Origin: Siderastrea siderea
Taxonomy: Eukaryota > Cnidaria > Anthozoa > Scleractinia > Rhizangiidae
Direction of reading: 5' to 3'
Assembly: GCA_964030785.1 (NCBI GenBank)
Contig: OZ034972.1
Coordinates: 18,265,683-18,329,682 of the forward strand
Length of the DNA stretch: 64,000 bases
Part shown: piece by piece, positions 45,898 through 57,516 of the stretch
How the letters are laid out: every line of letters starts with the position of its first letter
How positions within the stretch are numbered: position 1 is the first letter of the stretch
Position numbers and translations under genes: made by a program
Notes under the pieces: generated by a model
What the model was told of the DNA's origin: nothing
Seen by the model: the letters and a program-made list of their open reading frames with translations, nothing else
The model's database searches: none

Positions 45898-46188
45898 CTA
45901 GCCATAAAAAATAACGATAGGATTTCCGTATTTCCTAGTCACATAACTGCAGTATAAACCACAAACATCCTGATACGTTGCGGACCTTCGAAGCCACGAG
46001 ATTTGGTGAAGTAGAGCTCGCCATCTATAATAGATGCTGACATCGCCTGCTGGAATTGATGTGGAATCGGTTGAAAGCTTCGCTCGAAGGGTATCCGCAA
46101 GAGTCGGTTTTTTTTTTTTGCGGTTTCCGCAGCGTCCGAGGAGAATCAAACAGAGCCGAGCTCGTAGCGAAACAACCCTCCAAATCAT
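45898..46188 (-). pseudogene. ORF fragment of an uncharacterised family (LLHQISW...GNPIVIF)
   Basis: Encodes LADTLRAKLSTDSTSIPAG, RALLHQISWLRRSATYQDVC and YVTRKYGNPIVIFYG. I recall similar blocks (a GG-x-LLH-x2-W motif and a Y-x-[TR]-x-YG-x3-[VI]-VFDGY end) in predicted proteins of corals and molluscs, but cannot name a function. A frame slip around VSIYYRWRALLH is likely. A sister copy is at 56840-57190. Confidence 0.4.
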
Positions 46189-46257
46189 CAGAGGTGCTGT
46201 AAGTGTCCTTAAATCTGATGATTAGTTTTAAAAGCGCGCAAATGATGCAACACTTGT

Positions 46258-46612
46258 CCTTTCATTCTTAACATGCACCTCCGCAAACGTTATCTATTGC
46301 ATAAAATGTACTTTTTGTAAAAAGATATACATTGGCGAAACAGGGAGGAGACTAGACGACTGTTTCCACAAACACCTACGAGACGTTGAAAGAAATGACA
46401 GGGACGCATTCAAATTTAACCAGTCGCCCGACATTTCAATCTCCGTGATCATTCAGAGCCAACACATTACGATCTGTGACCTTTCCCTACACCAGGGTAA
46501 CACAGAAAGCCCTAAAAATCTAGAACAAGAATTCATTTTTCAAATTGGCACACTTAATCCCCACGGTATCAACGACCGCTTTTCATTCAACTTATCTTAT
46601 CTTATTCCTTGA
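46258..46612 (+). pseudogene. Penelope-like element, GIY-YIG endonuclease fragment
   Basis: Open frame reading NVIYCIKCTFCKKIYIGETG RRL, FHKHLRDVERNDRD, ITICDLSLHQGNTESPKNLE and FIFQIGTLNPHGINDRFSF, ending at TGA 46610-46612. The C-x2-C-x2-C-x2-K-IYIGETGRR motif plus the H-L-R-D and NLEQ-FIF-IGTL-PHG end are hallmarks of the C-terminal GIY-YIG nuclease of Penelope-like retroelements. The RT domain is not present, so this is a 5'-truncated 3' end; a Q-S-P-D-I segment replaces the usual ARHFN, suggesting decay. Confidence 0.85.
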
Positions 46613-47353
46613 TTCGCTCTGACGAAAGGATAACGCTCGAACCGTCAGCTTTCAATCTCTTTACGGTAACCAATTTACTTTATCAATTCTGTTGATAAAT
46701 CTAAAGTTTGATGTTTCACTTCCCCCCGCCTCCCCCAACGTAGCACCACAGTTGCTTTAAACTAACCCCCTTGTTTGTCTGCGGTAAGCAATGACAAGCC
46801 GCTAAAACAGGAGTGGCAGATGTACCTGCACGTTGTCGCTTTCAATCGTGACAGAAGGCCTTGAAGCAAGGGTGACAAATTGCCCACTCTGCTTACATGT
46901 GTTATCACCAGTTGTCCTTCCAGTCATTGAAGACAATATCTTCTCATCAGTAGCTCTAGTGCGATAAACAGTGACAGCGTTGTCAGCCGCACACCGGTCA
47001 TGATATTTCTTAAGGACCCCTTAAAGACATTTTCATGCGCCCTATAATAAAAGCTTCAGTCAGCCTCGTTTCCATGCTGCAGTAAAACTGGACTCAGAGC
47101 CTCTCAATAAATCCCATTTTAAGGCAACTTCCCCTGTTGGGATTTTTTGGGACTTTTGATATGTTATCAATGATAGTTTTCTAAGTCTAAAACTGTTGAG
47201 ATACCTTCTGTTGCAATTAGTTACAGGTTGACCGATTTTTTTTCACAAAATGAGTGGACTAAACTGCAATACGACATTCATTGTGCAAGCGCATTGATGA
47301 AATCTCAGTGATTGCCTGTATAATGTTTTTACAAAGATAACCTTCACTTAAAT

Positions 47354-48606
47354 ACTATTTCGGTCACCTTTTCCATTTTTGAAGATCGGTTGGAAATTTT
47401 GCTGCAGTTGTCAAATATAAATGTTATGTTATTGAGTTTGAAAGACGAAGACAATCTTTCCGTTTTTGTCGCTTTAACTTAATCTTTGATGATTTTCGAT
47501 ACAGCAGTTACTTTTAGGTTTGGTTGGATCGGCTTTATTTTGAGATAGCTCGTCTTAGTATTTAGCTGTTTTTTTTTACCAAAATCAAAAAATGCTGTAA
47601 AATATATAATTAGTCGGTCCGAAATAGCGTGCGTGTCTTTTCGTTGCTGTGAGTGGAGAAAAGAAAGAGCTGAATTCTTCATAGCGGTTGAAATTCTCAC
47701 AATGTAAAGCCCGGACTCACCGCAAATTTATCCCACTGTTATTGTGAAAAGATGAGTTCTCCTTGGGCAAGGTCTTACATAAATTAAGTTACGACCGAAG
47801 TTCCATAAGCATTATTAAATTGCTAACAAAGTTCAGTTGCTCAGCGATTCGTGTAATAATCGTCGTAGTTCTCAAGCAATATTCCAAATGTGTCAGGGAG
47901 CTAATGTAAGGGAAATGAATCAAAATATATATGTTAAGTGGAATGGCGACTTGGATGAAATGCAATAAAAGAAGAAGCACCCTCAAGTCAAACTAATCAG
48001 AAAAAGAACTCTTGAGTCCTCCCAACGGGAGTCGAACCCATGAACTTCTACGGTGCCGGCTGGTTGGTCAACCACTGAGCGACTAGTGGTGAGTCAGGCC
48101 ATATTCGACTTGAGAACACTTATTCATTTCTTGTAAGGGAAATAGTTCTGCTTTAGCATTGTTTCCCTGCGCACCGCATATCGTCGTAATAGTGCAGCAA
48201 AAAGGCGTGCCTGTACGCGGTTTTTTTTTTTCAGTAAACGCCTTACTTAATGAATTAATATTTTGGTGCCGGAGGAAGCTAAGAATTTTGGCCTTGCATA
48301 GTGTAATTTTTGGTGCCGTTGAGTGAATAATAAATCTGAGTTTAGAGCTTTTGTGTGTGATTTTTTTGAGAACCTTGTAAGCTTTAAACAGGATTCAATT
48401 TTTAAAACGTAGCCGATTAGTCATTTAACTTACCTGTTAGTAAAATGGAACCCGTTCTTGTGGCTTTAAACCGGCGAGAGAATATATTACATATACATAC
48501 TTAATACGTAGCCAGCAGCACGTCAGTGTTGTCACTGGAGGTACTTATCAAACACAAGGGCATATTTACTCAACAGTACACCTGTCTCCTTTCTGTGGGC
48601 CAATGT
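47354..48606. other. Single-copy spacer between the duplicated blocks
   Basis: Not matched elsewhere in the window. Holds the tRNA-like SINE at 47940-48100 and otherwise no recognised gene. Confidence 0.5.
47940..48100 (-). mobile_element. tRNA-derived SINE-like sequence
   Basis: On the minus strand, a box A-like TCGCTCAGTGGT (48071-48082) and a near-perfect box B GGGTTCGACTCC (48028-48039) lie about 40 bp apart, as in a tRNA gene with a Pol III promoter. The 5' part gives CACTAGTCGCTCAGTGGTTG; the clover-leaf pairing is imperfect (CAACGGGAG / CTCCCG), and it continues into a non-tRNA body (GAGGACTCAAGAGTTC...). It is more likely a SINE head than a functional tRNA. Confidence 0.55.
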
Positions 48607-49262
48607 TTCAATTTATTTCATGCATTTCCTGTATATGCTGACATCCATTTTTAGCATCAGTTTGAAAAGCCAAAAGACACCTGATTTGCGTCAACGGAAG
48701 CCTACAAATAATGGTCCCGTTTCCCAAAAATGGCCTTTGTAGTGCACTGAAAGGAAATATGTGGTTAAGCGACGGATAGCCAGGAAGGAGATGAAGGCAA
48801 GTTTTTGTGTTTCGTGTTTACTTGATTTCGGCCCTTGGTGATTTAGACACCGCTCTATTTGACAAAGGAATTTATAAATATATGTATGATAAATTAGGGA
48901 AATTTTTGACTGAAAAACAGGATCTTCTTCAGGATTCAATTTATTTCATGCATTTCCTGTATATGCTGACATCCATTTTTAGCATCAGTTTGAAAAGCCA
49001 AAAGACACCTGATTTGCGTCAACGGAAGCCTACAAATAATGGTCCCGTTTCCCAAAAATGGCCTTTGTAGTGCACTGAAAGGAAATATGTGGTTAAGCGA
49101 CGGATAGTCAGGAAGGAGATGAAGGCAAGTTTTTGTGTTTCGTGTTTACTTGATTTCGGCCCTTGGTGATTTAGACACCGCTCTATTTGACAAAGGAATT
49201 TATAAATATATATATGATAAATTAGGGAAATTTTTGACTGAAAAACAGGATCTTCTTCAGGC
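48607..49262 (+). repeat. 328 bp tandem duplication
   Basis: Two nearly identical 328 bp copies (48607-48934 and 48935-49262) containing TATATGCTGACATCCATTTT. Only one copy exists at the equivalent place in unit copy 2 (27006-27293). Confidence 0.9.
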
Positions 49263-52200
49263 TGATGTAAAAAATGGATAACAGTATCCCTTTAATTCTA
49301 ATAAATGCGACGTGAAAAATAATAGGTAATATTATAGGTAATAGGTCCTATCAATTGCCTAAAAAGTAAAAAGTAAAGAGCGGGCTGTCATGCCCCTCTC
49401 AGTATGTAATATTCCCCTCTCATAAGTAAAGACAATTAAGAAAAAGTGGAGGAATTTCACCTGATTTGAGCAATATTTTAGGCCCAAGGGAGGAGAATTT
49501 AAAAAGAAAAAATATTTATATTTATAAATGACATATCCCGCATCTCCCCAGCCTCCCCACCCCCGACTGCGTCCTAACATTATAAGGCAAATTACAAGCT
49601 CATTACTCAAGTAGACAGGGAAAGGTATTGTGATGACTCCATGAATACGAGATATTTTGGTTTGAAAAAACCAACAAGAACAAAAAACCTGACACATAGA
49701 AACACTCATAACGAGGCAAACTGAAAAGGAAGGATAAACAACTGTATGAATCGCCTATCACCTGATCACCTAATTCTACACTACATCCGAAATACATAAA
49801 ATAACACCTTCACGAAGATTTGGCTGTGGGCCACCTTGTCTCCCTAACCAACGCTTTAGCGACAGCTGCGTGAGCCTTACAAGTTCTAAACAGGAATGCC
49901 TGACTAGGTGCGTCATTTACCTAACATAGTATAATTAATAATTTAGTTTTGTTTTCTAGTCATTTTAGCATATATTTTAACATTTTGAATAAGTTGAAAA
50001 TTTTAAAAGATGCTCTTAAGTTTTCTTCCTGTAATCAGTTGCTGAAAAGCCAGAGGGAGTTTTTCATAAATATTAAACTTATAAATAACTTCACAACTTA
50101 TAAATACAAAATACTCACCAAAACTTGAGACCAAAAACTGAAAAACGCATTAGTGAAATGGAGTCTCTTTTGGCAAGTATACCAGAAACAGTGTGGCCTT
50201 TACATTTCCAACAGGCCAAGATAGCTCGTTATTTTCACTTATGGGTCCGGCAATATTCAGTAGGTGGCATTTGATGTACGAGTACTGATCAACGGCGAGA
50301 ACAGTTGTGCGTCCACTTTACTGCTACGAAAGCAACTTGATTCATTACGTTTTCCAGTACTTTAATAACGTGGAATAAACGCTAGCGGGCCATGAAAGAT
50401 GCCTGTTGTCACGAATTAAGCATAAAGGCAAAAAATTAATGAATATCAGAGCGCTCCATGAATAGTTTAGCCTGCAACTAGTTAAACAGAATAGATAGAA
50501 TATATTAGCATGTCAAGGCAACGTAATGGATGCTCCTGCCAAAGTTATTTTTTACATTTTTGGTAATTCAAGTTATTTACGAGAAGAAGCGTTAAAAACA
50601 ATAGGTTTCATTTTTCTTCTTTATATAAGAAGCATTCGGTGTCGATAAAATATAAACGTTTCTCTAATAATCAGTTGCTAAAACGGCTTGTGGGAGCGTT
50701 TCATAAATGTTAAACTTACAAAATAACTTAACGACTTACAAATACTAAATACTCAGAAAACGTTGGATAACAACTGAAAACGCAAAGATAAGAAACTGTC
50801 TTATGTCAAGTAAGCCAGAGGACAACGTGCCCTTCATTTTTAACAGGCCGCAGGTAGCTCGTCAAATTGACCTCTGAGTCAATATCTAGAGCATCAACGT
50901 GTCGCGCGGTACTTTTGGAGTATCAGGATTCTCTTTACGGCGTTGCTTGAAGAGAGGACTCTAGGCTGAATTTCTCTTTAGGATTTTAATCAAAAGTTCT
51001 TGCTTGTTTCAGTTTTGCTCTCAACTCAACCCATACTTATTTCGACTCCAGCTTACACACTGAATCGACGCTTAAAGAATCCACTCCTTAATTCCAGAAC
51101 GTACAGTGATTGGTTAACGTAGATTACGTAAAGTTTTCTGATTGGTTCAACTCGAATGTTTTGGGATTTCAACTTAACCTGGCAACGGCGGCGTTCTTTA
51201 ATCTGTCACAAACCTGGTACTTATTTTTGCTGTAAAAGATACAACTTCTAACGAATTGATCGGCCTAGTGAAACGGTTGATAGAAGTAAGCATAAAATAT
51301 AAGTTTTCCCGATACCAATCACTGACATTGCTGAAACTAAGCAGATTTTCTTTCCGTTCGTGATCTGTATTCAAAATGTTAAATTCAATACCACAAAGGA
51401 TCCAAAAGTAACATGTAAATATTTTGAAGGTAACTAGGTAAACTAATTTAAGTGATCTATTGTTCAAAAGGTTGCATGGAATCAAAGCTCCACAGTTCGT
51501 GCTGGTCAAAAGACCAGAGTGTCCAGAATTAACTTAAACTAAGTTAAGAACACTTAAGGACATAAAGCTAGTAATTAAAAAATAGTGACCAGATCGTTAC
51601 TTGCCTGTTGGGCGCACACGAAAACATTAATTGTTTAGTTTAGCTGGATTAAGCCAAACAATAGTTGTTTACGAAAAGTAATCAAATCGATCTGGAATTA
51701 AAAGAAAAGGGATTAGAGCGTGATAAAGTTCCCACGTGAAACTTGCAAAACAAGCTTGCAAAACAAAATGCAAATTGTTGCGAGAACGTGTGCATAAGTC
51801 AGCCACAAGTTCTGGCACGTGTATGTTGCTTAGTAACGATATGGTCGTTGTACGAAAGGTACAGATCTAGTAAATCAAATAAAGTTGTTTGCACTGATTA
51901 AACTCGCGAAATCATTCAAAACACTCGAATCGCCTAGAATTTGGGAATGCAAAGCTAATATGAAATATATAAAATTGTGTGCCAACAAACGGTAAGAAAC
52001 TGACCTGTGCTCCACTGAAAAAACCTGCTGCGAAAACAACTTGGTTCGTTTCGTTTTGTGCTTCTGAAAATTGAAATAAACACTAGCATTTTATGAAAGA
52101 TGCCAGAGCGCTCAATGAATAGTTTGGCCTGTAGCTAGTTAAACAGAATTGATAGAATATATATTTTCTGATTTCAGTAAAAGTTGAAGACAGGCTTGTG

Positions 52201-52870
52201 GATTTTCCAATTATTGTATGTGGTGTTTCATTCCTTTTGTGATGGTTTTGCTGATCAGCCTAACTGACGCTCACTGATAGTTGGCGACCACTGGGTGGGA
52301 ATAAACTCAGGAATAAAATACAGTGATTAAATCATTTCCCAAAACACAATTACTAACTATGACTTGCCTGAAAACAATTTTGCCAAGATATATAGTCCCT
52401 GTGATGGTGAAAGTTAGAGGAAGACAACGTCATGGAGATCAGGTGTTCAAACTCGCTCGTTGCTACGCCCACTGTTTCGAGACTTCATACATGCATGCCC
52501 ACAAGGCAAGGCTACCGCATTGATATAAATAGCAACACACCGTGTTTCTTACTCTTCTTTCTCGGATTCTTATTTATTTATTCACTATGTTTATTTACTT
52601 TTTCGTTCTATCGGTTTGGATAGACTCACGTCACTTCACGAACAAGTTTCCAAGCTTTACATTGACCAGCGATTATTTCTTAAAATTCAGATTGATCTAA
52701 CAAGCGTAACGCTGTTGATATCCAGGTTTACTTGGTTTTTCTCTATCTGAAACTGGTTTAAAATGGATCATTCGTTAAGTTACTTCTTGGTAAAGCATCC
52801 TCTGTAATCTACACACTTTTTTAAACTGGTTAATCTGTCAGTATGCTCCCTCTATTAGTGTTTTTATTCT
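49263..52870 (+). repeat. 3.4 kb repeat unit, copy 7 (variant) with solo LTR
   Basis: Matches 27294-29757 and, from 49573, 39717-41920. Lacks the AGGGAGCTTAAGC MITE. Split by the solo LTR at 50900-51987. TATAAATAG at 52524. Confidence 0.85.
50900..51987. mobile_element. Solo LTR of an LTR retrotransposon
   Basis: Starts TGTCGCGCGG and ends TGTGTGCCAACA (TG...CA), flanked by AACG at 50896-50899 and 51988-51991. The sister unit (41027-41040) has a single AACG (CATCAACGGTGAG), proving a 1088 bp insertion with a 4 bp duplication. An AATAAA lies near 51879. No internal coding region or second LTR, so it is the product of LTR-LTR recombination. A 103-codon minus frame inside has no recognisable family. 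Superfamily not determined. Confidence 0.85.
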
Positions 52871-55800
52871 AAGTCGTTTGCAACACGGGTGCAGGTACCT
52901 GCTGGCATTTCCTAACTGATTACGTTAAGACAATAGTGACAGTGAGTAATGTAAGCTTAGATTTTTCCAAAAATCTGCCCTGGAAACCTTCGCGTCATTT
53001 ACAAGTATTTACATTGCGAACACTATCAACTGAAAATGGATTGTTAAAAATAGTCTTCGCAAGAAAAACGTTTACTTAAGCGGCAGAAGACTGCACGCAC
53101 TTCGTCATGGAATAATACATGTATGAAAAAAAGGCAGTCATCACAACGCGCCATATCATGATATAAAAACGCTTTGATTGGTGGACTTACGCTTACAGGT
53201 CGTGTGCGTCCGACGGAACCCTTCAATGTACTAAGCTGGAGCCGGATTATCCCAAATCTCCCCAGCCTCTCCACCCCCAACTGCGTGCTAACATTATAAG
53301 GCAAATTACCAGCTCATTACTCAACTAGACAGGGAAAGGTATTATGATGACTCCATGAATACGAGATATTTTGGTTTGCAAAAACCAACAAGAAGAAAAA
53401 ACCTGACACATAAAAACACTCGTAACAAGGCAAACCGAAAAGGAAGGATGAACAACTGTGTGAATCACCTATCATCTGATCACCTAAGTTTACACTAGAT
53501 CCGAAATACATAGACTTGGGAAAATAAGTGGTAAGCTAGAGATTCATTTGTATTGCTTTTAAGACAAATGCATGTAATTATTTGATCTATTCATATATTT
53601 TTAGTTAGTTTTGGTTAGTTATAGTTGTAATGCATATTTGATCATGTACTTTATGTATGTTAATTTGCACAATATTAAGTAATAAATACGAACACTAAGA
53701 AAATGAACACTTTCACGAAGATTGGCTGTGGGCCATCTTGTCTCCCTAACCAACGCTTTAGCAGCAGTTGCTTGAGCTTTAAAAGTTCTAAACAGGAATG
53801 ACTGACTAGGTGCGTCATTTACCTAACATGTATTATAATTAATAATTTAGGTTTTTTCTAGTCTTTTTAGCACATATTTAAACATTTTGAATAAGTTAAA
53901 AATTTTATAAGATGCTTTCAAGTTTTCCTCCTGTAATCAGTTGCTGAAAAGCCAGAGGGAGCTTTTCATAAATATCAACCTTGCAAACAACTAAACAACT
54001 TATAAATACAAAATGCTCACCAAAACTTGAGACCAAAAACTGAAAAACGCAAAAGTAAAAGGGAGTCTCTTTTGGCAAGTAAACCAGGAACAGCTTGGCC
54101 TTCACATTTCCAGCAGGCCAAGATAGCTCATTATTTTCACTTTTGGGTCAATTTTCAGTAAGTGGTTTTCGACGTACGAGTACTGATCAACGGCGAGAAC
54201 AGTTGTGCGTCCACTTAACTGCTGCAAAAGCAACTTGATTCATTACGTTTTCCAGTACTTTAATAGGGAGCTTAAGCAACCACGACGGCAACACATGACT
54301 TCCAAATATTTCAAACTTCTTCGCGATAGTTTCAACTCGTTCAATCCGTCTAATGTAGCCGAACAATCCGGGAGCTGACTCTGTAAGGACGGCGTTACAG
54401 TTCAGATAGAAAAAAGAAAATTCACTGTCGTGTGTTCACGTTCTACATTTGGTCATTTCAGTCACGTTGTTGTTTTGCAGAGGACAGCAAAGAAATGTAC
54501 CAAAATCTGTATCGCACGTGCAGAGTCATTGTTTTACTAATTAAACTTTTGTTTTGTGACGTTTTCGTCAGCCGTCGCCGTCGTGTTTGCTTAAGTTCCC
54601 TAATAACGTGGAATAAGCGCTAGCAGGTCATGGAAGATGTCTGTTGTCACGTATTAAACATAAAAGTAAGAATTAATGAATGTCAGAGCGCTCCATGAAT
54701 GGTTTAGCCTGCAGCTAGTTAAACAGAATAGATAGAATATGTGTAAAGGCAACGTAAAGGATGTTCCTGCCAAAGTTTTTTTTTTTCACATTTTTGGTAA
54801 TTCAAGTTGTTTACGGGAATTGAAGAAACAAATTTAAACAAGACGGTTCATTTTTCTTCTCTATGTAATAATCCGTGTCGATAAAGTAAAAAAATTTCTT
54901 TAAAAGAAAAAAAAAATTAATGAATGTCAGAGCGCTCCATGAATAGTTTGGCCTGCATCTAGTTAAACAAAATAGATAGAATATATGTAAAGGATGGTCC
55001 TGCGGAGGGTTAAATTTATTTTGCATTTTTTATAATTCAAGTTGTTTTCAGTTGGGATAAAACACATTAAAAACAAAACTTTCTAATTTTTCTTCTTAAA
55101 ATAATAAGCGTTCAGTGTCTGGCTACATTTTTTTAAAATAAGCATTTGGTCGGAGTCTGCAAACTTTGATGAATGGAACTAGAACATGGCAAAATATGAA
55201 AACAATAAAGGTGTTAAGAAGGAAGAAAAACAAAGCAAAGAAATACAAAGGCAATACTACCATATACAATAGGGGATTTGGAAGACTAGGAAATGTAAAA
55301 AAAGCGCTTATTCGCAGTCTACAGTAGCATGCCAAGGCTCCACAGTTTTTGTTTAATTTTATGGCTGCTGACTGGTTAAGCACCTATAATTGCTGTTGCT
55401 TTTGGTGCGTTGTTTCAGGGAAGACTTGTGCCCCATTTATTTGTCATAAACTATTACTTTTAACAAAACTCTTTTTTTTTTAAGTCTGTTTGGTACAACT
55501 AAATGCTATTGTCATTGCCATTGGTTCCTCGACAATTGCAAAGAAACTACTTGGTCTGATTTGGCTTGGTTCATATTTTCTAATTTCAGTACAAAATTGA
55601 AGACAGACAACGCCTTGTTGATTTTCAAATTATTCCGTTTGCGATGGTTTTGTCGACTAGCCTTAACACTCACTGATATTTGGAGATCACTGGGTGCGAA
55701 TAAGCTCAGGAATAAAATACAGTGATTAAATCAATGCCCAAAACACAAATACTAACTAGGACTTGCCTGAAAACACTTTTTCCAAGATATGTAATCCCCG

Positions 55801-56325
55801 TGATGATGAAAGCAAGAGGAAGACAGTATCACGGAGATCAGGTGTTCAAACTAGCTCGTTAGTACACCCTCTGTTACAAGACTGCTGATTGTTTGTTTTG
55901 TGACATGACGACCAAATGCATGTATACCCACAAGGCAAGGCTACTGCATCGATATAAATAGCAACACACCGTGTTTCTTACTCTTCTTCCTCAGACTCTT
56001 GTTCCCCTTATTTTTTTATTTATTTGTTATATATTTATTCCGCGCTATTTTTATTTGTTTTGTCGTTCTATCGGTTTGGTTAGACATACGTCACTTCACT
56101 AACAGGTTTCCAAGCTTTACATTGACCAGCAGTTTACTTCTTAAAATTCAGATTGATCTAACAGGTTAAGCGCAGTTGATATCCTGGTTGACTTGGTTTT
56201 TTACTATCTGAAACTGGCTCAAAATAGATCACTCGTTTAGTTACTTTTTGCTAAAGTACACGTTTTGTAAACTGGTTAATTTGTCAGTATGATCAGTCTA
56301 TTAGTGTTTTTGTTCGTAAGTCCTT
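52871..56325 (+). repeat. 3.4 kb repeat unit, copy 8 (complete)
   Basis: Near-identical partner of 41921-45388, including the MITE (54265-54601), duplicated GAGCGCTCCATGAAT blocks and TATAAATAG (55953). Confidence 0.9.
54265..54601. mobile_element. MITE AGGGAGCTTAAGC, copy in unit 8
   Basis: Same 337 bp element and 3 bp AAT duplication (54262-54264, 54602-54604) as at 43307-43643; duplicated together with its unit and not independently inserted. Confidence 0.85.
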
Positions 56326-56839
56326 TGCAACACGGGTGCAGGTACCTGCTGGCATCTCCTAACTGATTACGTTAAAACAATAGTGCTTGTCAATATTTTT
56401 CCAATATTGACAGGCAAAATCTGCCCTGTAAACCTTCGCGTCATTTACAAGTATTTGCAGTGCGAGTACTATCAACTGAAAATGGGTTGCTAAAAATAGT
56501 CTTTGCAAGAAAAACGTTTACTTAAGCGACAGAAGACTGTGCGCACTTAGTCATGGAAAAATAGATGAACAAAATAAAAAAGGCAACCATCACAAAGCGG
56601 TTTATAAAAATTGGTGGACTTATGCTTAGAGATCGTTTGGGTCTGACGGCCTGAGCCCTCAATGTACAAAGCTGGAGCTGTACTCACCAAGCTCTACACA
56701 CTATCATCTATCTTTAGCATCACCGGAAACACATTTTCATCAATGGAACTAACGGCCAAGAAGTTACGGTCCAGCTTTGTAAAAAATGGTTATTCTAGAG
56801 AAAGAAAATCATCACTGAACTATCTTTAGCTTTGGACGG

Positions 56840-57190
56840 CTAGCCATCAAAAATTACGATAGGATTTCCATATTTCCTAGTCACACAACTGCAGTATAAA
56901 CCACAAACATCCTGATACGTTGCGGACCTTCGAAGCCACGAGATTTGGCCTGCTGGAATTGATGTGGAGTCGGTTGAAAGCTTCGCTCGAAGGGTATCCG
57001 CAAGAGTCGTTTTTTTTTTTTGCGGTTTCTGCAGCCTCCGAGGAGAATCAAACAGAGCCGAGTTCGTAGCGAAACAACCCTCCAAATCATCAGAGGTGCT
57101 GTAAGTGTCCTTTAATCTGATGATTAGTTTTAAAAGCGCGCGCAAATGATGCAACACTTGTCCTTTCTTTCTTAACATGCACTTCCGCAA
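56840..57190 (-). pseudogene. ORF fragment of the same uncharacterised family, second copy
   Basis: SDDLEGCFATNSALFDSPRR, TTLADTLRAKLSTDSTSIPA, QISWLRRSATYQDVCGLYC and RKYGNPIVIFDG. Compared with 45898-46188 a 45 bp stretch encoding GDVSIYYRWRALLH is absent without changing frame, and the end keeps VIFDG. The N-terminal 35 residues may be non-coding flank. Confidence 0.4.
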
Positions 57191-57516
57191 ACGTTATCTA
57201 TTGCATAAAATGTACTTTTTGTAAAAAGATATACATTGGCGAAACAGGGAGGAGACTAGACCACTGTTTCCACAAACACCTACGAGACGTTGAAAGAAAT
57301 GACAGGGACGCATCCAAATTAAACCAGTCGCCCGACATTTCAATCTCCGTGATCATTCAGAGCCAACACATTACGATCTGTGACCTTTCCCTACACCAGG
57401 GTAATACGGAAAGCCCTAAAAATCTAGAACAAGAATTCATTTTTCAAATTGGCACACTTAATCCCCACAGTATCAACGACCGCTTTTCATTCAACTTATC
57501 TCATCTTATTCCTTGA
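57162..57516 (+). pseudogene. Penelope-like GIY-YIG fragment, second copy
   Basis: Near-identical to 46258-46612 (RRLDHCFHKHLRD, DRDASKLNQSPD, TLNPHSINDRF), same stop at 57514-57516. Duplicated with its block; both remain open over about 115 codons. Confidence 0.85.

Larger units (their letters stand above)
45389..47353 (+). repeat. Unit copy 6: unit start joined to Penelope-like fragment
   Basis: The first 330 bp follow the unit consensus up to ACAAAGCTGGAGC, then change to a different sequence with a minus-strand ORF fragment (45898-46188) and a Penelope GIY-YIG fragment (46258-46612). The whole segment recurs at 56326-58268. Confidence 0.8.

Noticed and set aside
48010..48096. Functional tRNA gene on the minus strand
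   Set aside because: Boxes A and B are present but the stems do not form a proper clover-leaf by eye, and a SINE-like body follows.
51198..51509. 103-codon minus-strand frame as a retroviral or host gene
   Set aside because: Lies wholly inside a solo LTR, where coding is not expected, and shows no motif.
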